From Xenopus tropicalis (taxonomy: Eukaryota; Chordata; Amphibia; Anura; Pipidae): 64,000 bases of DNA. The notes below the pieces were generated by a model. That model was not told the DNA's origin. It did not search any database and saw only the letters and a program-made list of their open reading frames with translations. Position numbers and translations under genes: made by a program. The DNA is taken from assembly GCF_000004195.4 (NCBI RefSeq), contig NC_030680.2, positions 6,083,495 through 6,147,494 of the forward strand, read 5' to 3'. Positions 58,046 to 64,000 of this stretch are shown piece by piece; position 1 is the stretch's first letter; each line of letters starts with the position of its first letter.

Positions 58046-58920
58046 CGGTTATACAGAGAAGAACTGGGGTTCCAAGCCTCAGGGAAACTCCTACAGTATG
58101 TGAGCTGGGGTTCCTAGGCTTAGGTAGCCTCCTACAGTATGAGAGCTGGGGTTCCAAGCCTCAGGGAGCCTCCTACAGTATGTGAGCTTGGGTTCCAAGG
58201 CTTAGGTAGCCTCCTACAGTATGTAAGCTGGGGTTCCAAGGCTTAGGTAGCCTCCTACAGTATGTAAGCTGGGGTTCCAAGGATCAGGTAGCCTCCTACA
58301 GTATGTGAGCTGGGGTTCCAAGACTTAAGTAGCCTCCTACAGTATGTGCGCTGGGGTTCTGAAGCTTAGGTAGCCTCCTACAGTATGTGAGCTGGGGTCT
58401 GAAGCTTAGGTAGCCTCCTACAGTATGTGAGCTGGGGTTCCAAGGCTTAGGTAGCCTCCTACAGTATGTGAGCTGGGGTTCCAAGGCTTAGGTAGCCTCC
58501 TACAGTATGTGAGCTGGGGTTCCAAGGCTTAGGTAGCCTCCTACAGTATGTGAGCTGGGGTTCCAAGGCTTAGGTAGCCTCCTACAGTATGTGAGCTGGG
58601 GTTCCAAGGCTTAGGTAGCCTCCTACAGTATGTGAGCTGGGGTTCCAAGGCTTAGGTAGCCTCCTACAGTATGTGAGCTGGGGTTCCAAGGCTTAGGTAG
58701 CCTCCTACAGTATGTGAGCTGGGGTTCAAGGCTTAGGTAGCCTCCTACAGTATGTGTGCTGGGGTTCCAAGGCTTAGGTAGCCCCCTACAGTATGTGAGC
58801 TGGGGTTCCAAGGCTTAGGTAGCCTCCTACAGTTTGTGAGCTGGGGTTCCAAGGCTTAGGTAGCCTCCTACAGTATGTGAGCTGGGGTTCCAAGGCTTAG
58901 GTAGCCTCCTACAGTTCCTA
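58046..58920. repeat. 41-bp minisatellite, about 21 copies
   Basis: The unit contains CCTCCTACAGTATGTGAGCT and GGGGTTCCAAGGCTTAGGTA. The left copies are more diverged (CAGGGAGCC, GATCAGG, CTTAAG) than those right of 58,430. Confidence 0.94.
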
Positions 58921-58925
58921 CAGTA

Positions 58926-59722
58926 TGCATGTCGCGTTCGCTAAAAATGCGTTCAGGAATTAATTGCGCAAACAATGCTTTTGGCTTTCTTTCTGTCGCC
59001 TGATAATCATTGCGCGAACTATTCTTTTGTCTCACATCTTTGTCGCCCACAGCTCATGTCTTTTTGTCAGAGAGCTATCTTTTTGTCTGCCCGAAGCCAT
59101 TCTCTTTGTCACAAGGCTATTCTTGTATCGGCATATAGGCTATTCTTTTGTCGCCCCTCGGCTATTCTATTTTGTCGCACGAGGCTATTCTTTTGTCCAC
59201 AGGCTATTCTTAGGCGTACAGGCTCCTAACTTTCTTTGTCCCTGGATGTCGCTTTATTCTTTTGGTCGCCCGACGGCTATTCTTTTGTCACGAGGCTATT
59301 CTTTTGTCGCCCGACAGCTATTCTTTTGGCTATTCTTTTGTCGCCCATGGCTATTCTTTGTCGCCTGCGGCTATTCTTTTGTAGCCGCGGCTATCTCTCC
59401 TTGGTCGCCCACGGCTATCTCCCCGGCTATCTTGTCGCCCCGCGGCTATTCTTTTGATCGGCCCACGGCTATTCTTTTCTCACCTGCAGCTATTCTTTTG
59501 TCGCCCGCGACTATTCTTTTGGTGCGTGGCTATTCTTTTGTCCCGAGGCTATTCTTTTGTCGCCCGGGGCTATTTTTTTGCCGTGGGCGACAATTTTTTG
59601 GACGTGCGGCGAATTTTTCTGCGGCAAATTTTTTCATCCGTTTCGCGAAACATTCCACCAATGGCGAAACTCGGAAATTCGCCGCGAATCAATTTGTGGC
59701 AAAACATTTCGCCCATCACTAT
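58926..59722. mobile_element. Dispersed element with degenerate ~20-bp internal repeats
   Basis: The right end ATTTCGCCCATCACTA (reverse complement TAGTGATGGGCGAAAT) resembles a terminus I associate with abundant Xenopus MITEs. The interior (59,100-59,580) is a heavily decayed tandem of GGCTATTCTTTTGTCGCCC. Long phenylalanine/leucine-rich ORFs on plus are artefacts of the repeat. Confidence 0.55.
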
Positions 59723-60353
59723 ATGTGAGCTGATTATATGGGCAGGGTGCGCTACTAGGGGCCACTTTTTGGTGAAGGAGCCCTTCTGTCTCTGGCTGAG
59801 GGGGGCAGCTGAATAAATGTAGAAAATTCCATATATTCCATGTAGAGACCCAGGCTGTGGGTAAGGGAGCGCTGCTCTCCTCCCTCGCACTCTCATCCCC
59901 ATGCATAATGCCAGGCGTGACTGCTGACTTTGGGCTCCGAGCTCCGAGTCGCATTAAAAAAGCTCTCACTCAGCTTTCTGCGGGCGGCTAATCCTCCGTC
60001 GGTGCATCTCAGCGTTCCGCCCTTTCTGCATCCTGCGCTGCCGCCGCGGCTTAATGTGGATTTCATTGCTCAGAGGGGACCTTTCTCTTTGTGCTGCCGG
60101 CGGAACATAAACTGATGTTACAAGCAAACGGTTCTTTGGGGGGGGGACATGGAGAGGAGGCAGAATATCCATAACCCAGGGTGGATAAAATGTTCCATGG
60201 AAGGAATCCGCCCGCGGTATCTATGAAGCTGATAACAAGGATACGTGTAAAACTCCTGCTGCCCTCCATACTCATAAGGGGTAGTTTATTAATGCCCCTG
60301 GGGCAAGTGCAAGAGCGATAAGATGCACAAAATTGCATCCCTTAGAGCTCATT
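59723..60353. other. Intergenic DNA, no gene seen
   Basis: A CpG-richer stretch lies at about 59,930-60,100. ORFs on both strands show no domains. Confidence 0.4.
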
Positions 60354-61164
60354 TTGATCCCAACTAAGATATAATTACCCCTTATTGGGGGCAGAACAGC
60401 CCTATTGGGTTTATTTCATGGTTAAATGATTCCCTTTTCTCTGTAATAATAAAACAGTACCTGTACTTGATCCCAACTAAGATATAATTACCCCTTATTG
60501 GGGGCAGAACAGCCCTATTGGGTTTATTTCATGGTTAAATGATTCCCTTTTCTCTGTAATAATAAAACAGTACCTGTACTTGATCCCAACTAAGATATAA
60601 TTACCCCTTATTGGGGGCAGAAACAGCCCTATTGGGTTTATTTCATGGTTAAATGATTCCCTTTTCTCTGTAATAATAAAACAGTACCTGTACTTGATCC
60701 CAACTAAGATATAATTACCCCTTATTGGGGGCAGAACAGCCCTATTGGGTTTATTTCATGGTTAATGATTCCCTTTTCTCTGTAATAATAAAACAGTACC
60801 TGTACTTGATCCCAACTAAGATATAATTACCCCTTATTGGGGGCAGAACAGCCCCTATTGGGTTTATTTCATGGTTAAATGATTCCCTTTTTCTCTGTAA
60901 TAATAAAACAGTACCTGTACTTGATCCCAACTAAGATATAATTACCCCTTATTGGGGGCAGAACAGCCCTATTGGGTTTATTTCATGGTTAAATGATTCC
61001 CTTTTCTCTGTAATAATAAACAGTACCTGTACTTGATCCCAACTAAGATATAATTACCCTTATTGGGGGCAGAACAGCCCTATTGGGTTTATTTCATGGT
61101 TAAATGATTCCCTTTTCTCTGTAATAATAAAACAGTACCTGTACTTGATCCCAACTAAGATATA
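60354..61164 (-). repeat. 113-bp array, left part (about 7 copies)
   Basis: The same unit as at 56 kb, inverted (GATCCCAACTAAGATATAAT). All seven copies have TTTATTTCATGG and the G5 form TTATTGGGGGCAG. The array starts abruptly with no MITE terminus on this side, and stops at ACTAAGATATA where the Tc1 element begins. Confidence 0.95.
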
Positions 61165-62765
61165 CAGTGGAGGAAATAATTATTTGACCCCTCACTGATT
61201 TTGTAAGTTTGTCCAATGACAAAGAAATGAAAAGTCTCAGAACAGTATCATTTCAATGGTAGGTGTAACAGTGGCAGATAGCACATCAAAAGGAAAATCG
61301 AAAAAATAACTTTAAATAAAAGATAGCAACTGATTTGCATTTCATTGAGTGAAATAAGTTTTTGAACCCTCTAACAAAAAAAGACTTAATACTTAGTGGA
61401 AAAACCCTTGTTTGCAAGCACAGAGGTCAAACGTTTCTTGTAATTGATGAGCAAGTTTGCGCACATTTTAGGAGGAATGTTGGTCCCACTCCTCTTTGCA
61501 GATCATCTCTAAATCCCTAAGGTTTCGAGGCTGTCTCTGTGCAACTCTGAGCTTGAGCTCCCTCCATAGGTTTTCTATTGGATTAAGGTCCGGAGACTGA
61601 CTAGGCCACTCCATGACCTTAATGTGCTTCTTCTTGAGCCACTCCTTTGTTGCCTTTGCTGTATGTTTTGGGTCATTGTCGTGCTGGAACACCCATCCAC
61701 GACCCATTTTCAGTTTCCTGGCAGAGGGAAGGAGGTTGTCGTTCAGGATTTCACGATACATGGCTCCGTCCATTTTCCCGTTAATGCGAATAAGTTGTCC
61801 TGTGCCCTTAGCAGAAAAACACCCCCAAAGCAAAATGTCTCCACCCCCATGCTTGACGGTGGGGACGGTGTTTTGGGGGTCATAGGCAGCATTTTTCTTC
61901 CTCCAAACACAGCGAGTTGAGTTAATGCCAAAGAGCTCTATTTTGGTCTCATCAGACCACAGCACCTTCTCCCAGTCACTCACAGAATCATTCAGGTGTT
62001 CATTGGCAAACTTCAGGCCTGCACATGTGCCTTCTTGAGCAGGGGGACCTTGCGAGCCCTGCAGGATTTTAATCCATTGCGGTGTAATGTGTTTCCAATG
62101 GTTTTCTTGGTGACTGTGGTCCCTGCTAATTTGAGGTCATTAACTAACTCCTCCCGTGTAGTTCTAGGATGCTTTTTCACCTTTCTCAGAATCATTGACA
62201 CCCCACGAGGTGAGATCTTGCGTGGAGCCCCAGAGCGAGGTCAATTGATGGTCATTTTGTGCTCCTTCCATTTTCGAACAATCGCACCAACAGTTGTCAC
62301 CTTCTCTCCCAGCTTCTTGCTAATGGTTTTGTAGCCCATTCCAGCCTTGTGCAGGTCTACAATTTTGTCTCTGACATCCTTGGACAGCTCTTTGGTCTTT
62401 CCCATGTTGGAGAGTTTGGAGTCTGCTTGATTGATTGATTCTGTGGACAGGTGTCTTTTATACAGGTGACTAGTTAAGACAGGTGTCCTTAATGAGGTTG
62501 ACTAATTGAGTAGAAGTGTCTAACCACTCTGTGGGAGCCAGAACTCTTAATGGTTGGTAGGGGTTCAAAAACTTATTTCACTCAATGAAATGCAAATCAG
62601 TTGCTATCTTTTATTTAAAGTTATTTTTTCGATTTTCCTTTTGATGTGCTATCTGCCACTGTTAAACCTACCATTGAAATGATACTGTTCTGAGACTTTT
62701 CATTTCTTTGTCATTGGACAAACTTACAAAATCAGTGAGGGGTCAAATAATTATTTCCTCCACTG
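61165..62765 (-). mobile_element. Tc1/mariner element, 1,601 bp, IR/DR termini
   Basis: The terminal inverted repeats are about 205 bp (61,165-61,370 and 62,561-62,765), starting CAGTGGAGGAAATAATTATT. They are flanked by a TA on each side (61,163-61,164 and 62,766-62,767). Each terminus has an outer GAAATAATTATTTGACCCCT and an inner GAAATAAGTTTTTGAACCCT direct repeat, the IR/DR design. Removing the element and one TA restores the array unit exactly, so the insertion site is unambiguous. Confidence 0.95.
61386..62405 (-). pseudogene. Tc1-type DD34E transposase, inactivated
   Basis: The gene starts [13 protein letters not shown] at 62,405. An N-terminal helix-turn-helix region (to about 62,010) is followed by the catalytic domain: WSDET (first Asp, about 61,953), HDNDPKHT (second Asp, about 61,680) and [11 protein letters not shown] (Glu, about 61,575), with 34 residues between the second Asp and the Glu. 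Three lesions are visible: a TGA at 62,241-62,243 where the family usually has Arg, a small deletion with frameshift near 62,015-62,020, and a one-base insertion near 61,480 that shifts the last roughly 30 codons. The longest surviving frame is 171 codons (61,468-61,983). The copy cannot encode a full transposase but may still be mobilised in trans through its intact termini. Confidence 0.92.
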
Positions 62766-63595
62766 TAATTACCCCTTATTGGGGCAGAACAGCCCTATTG
62801 GGTTTATTTAATGGTTAAATGATTCCCTTTTCTCTGTAATAATAAAACAGTACCTGTACTTGATCCCAACTAAGATATAATTACCCCTTATTGGGGGCAG
62901 AACAGCCCTATTGGGTTTATTTAATGGTTAAATGATTCCCTTTTCTCTGTAATAATAAAACAGTACCTGTACTTGATCCCAACTAAGATATAATTACCCC
63001 TTATTGGGGGCAGAACAGCCCTATTGGGTTTATTTAATGGTTAAATGATTCCCTTTTCTCTGTAATAATAAAACAGTACCTGTACTTGATCCCAACTAAG
63101 ATATAATTACCCCTTATTGGGGCAGAACAGCCCTATTGGGTTTATTTAATGGTTAAATGATTCCCTTTTCTCTGTAATAATAAAACAGTACCTGTACTTG
63201 ATCCCAACTAAGATATAATTACCCCTTATTGGGGCAGAACAGCCCTATTGGGTTTATTTAATGGTTAAATGATTCCCTTTTCTCTGTAATAATAAAACAG
63301 TACCTGTACTTGATCCCAACTAAGATATAATTACCCCTTATTGGGGCAGAACAGCCCTATTGGGTTTATTTAATGGTTAAATGATTCCCTTTTCTCTGTA
63401 ATAATAAAACAGTACCTGTACTTGATCCCAACTAAGATATAATTACCCCTTATTGGGGCAGAACAGCCCTATTGGGTTTATTTAATGGTTAAATGATTCC
63501 CTTTTCTCTGTAATAATAAAACAGTACCTGTACTTGATCCCAACTAAGATATAATTACCCCTTATTGGGGGCAGAACAGCCCTATTGGGTTTACT
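62766..63595 (-). repeat. 113-bp array, right part (about 7 copies)
   Basis: Continuation of the array split by the Tc1 element. All seven copies have TTTATTTAATGG, the alternative variant to the left part, and most have the G4 form TTATTGGGGCAG. Confidence 0.95.
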
Positions 63596-63712
63596 GTTTA
63601 AATTATGTTTTTAGCAGACTTTAGGTAGGAGATCCGAATTAGGGAAAGACCCCTTATCCGGAAAACCCCAGGTCCTGAGCTTTCTGGATAATGGGTCCCA
63701 TAGCTGTACAAA
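63596..63712 (-). mobile_element. MITE terminus closing the 113-bp array
   Basis: The sequence ACCCCTTATCCGGAAAACCC, then GAGCTTTCTGGATAATGGGTCCCATAG, is the inverted counterpart of the left end of the element at 55,903. It shows that this array too sits inside that MITE family. Confidence 0.75.
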
Positions 63713-64000
63713 CAAAGTTGCTCCTGGGGGCAGGGGTGCCAATGGGGTGCCAATACTAATTGGCCCGACCCGGTTTCCCACCTTTATTACAGAAAACTTC
63801 TTATGTGTGAAACAGAATAAAGGCAGACACCAAATATCTGCAGTTTTTTTTAAATTAAAATTCAATAATTGCGAAAAAAATTAATTCAATCATTAAAAAA
63901 AAAAAAACTCAGCCAATCAGCAAGCACTAAACCCCCTGTAATTTGCGCCTGGCTGTTAGATACTGATTAGAGAGAGGGAACATCCGAACAATAAGTCACT
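63713..64000. other. Window end, no gene seen
   Basis: AT-rich sequence with an A13 run near 63,896-63,907. Confidence 0.4.

Noticed and set aside
58964..59816. 254-codon Phe/Leu-rich plus-strand ORF
   Set aside because: Follows a degenerate GGCTATTCTTTTGTCGCCC repeat within a dispersed element; no domain and frames interchange.

Overview
The window is vertebrate genomic DNA, most likely from a Xenopus-type frog. Three things point there. A coding exon on the minus strand at 24,708-24,942 matches the conserved start of GALNT18. The transposable elements (a T2-like TTAA MITE, a Tx1-clade LINE, an IR/DR Tc1 element) are of kinds I know from Xenopus. Compact protein-coding genes are absent. No prokaryotic gene, tRNA, rRNA or CRISPR array was seen.

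Layout. Positions 1 to about 24,705 are best read as intron 1 of galnt18, which is transcribed toward lower coordinates. The first coding exon follows, then a CpG-rich probable promoter at 25,955-26,285. From about 26.3 kb to the end is upstream intergenic DNA. By hand tally about half of the window (around 33 kb) is tandem-repeat array: roughly 30 arrays, with units from 4 bp (GATA) to about 134 bp. Three minisatellite families recur at separate loci: a 19-bp unit (9.07-11.80 and 31.49-33.07 kb), a roughly 100-bp unit (12.39-13.48, 33.88-34.94 and 49.63-50.30 kb) and a 134-bp unit (26.84-27.88 and 37.22-38.16 kb). Almost all long ORFs, including one of more than 1,000 codons, are by-products of these arrays.

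Mobile elements. A 6.4-kb Tx1-clade non-LTR retrotransposon (39,714-46,116, minus) sits inside a 104-bp satellite array. Its ORF1 is an intact 903-codon frame with an RRM-like region and three CCHC knuckles. Its ORF2 (endonuclease plus reverse transcriptase) is broken by at least eight frame changes. A 1,601-bp Tc1/mariner element with about 205-bp IR/DR termini (61,165-62,765) has inserted at a TA inside a 113-bp array, and that array grew from the interior of a MITE. The same MITE, with a shorter array, lies at 55.90-56.79 kb, nested in a T2-like MITE. A LINE/SINE-type 3' tail occurs three times, and one copy has expanded into a 77-bp array. A near-perfect 265-bp palindrome lies at 28,720-28,984.

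The theme of the region is the traffic between transposons and tandem arrays: arrays born inside elements, elements landing inside arrays, and array families re-seeded at unlinked sites.
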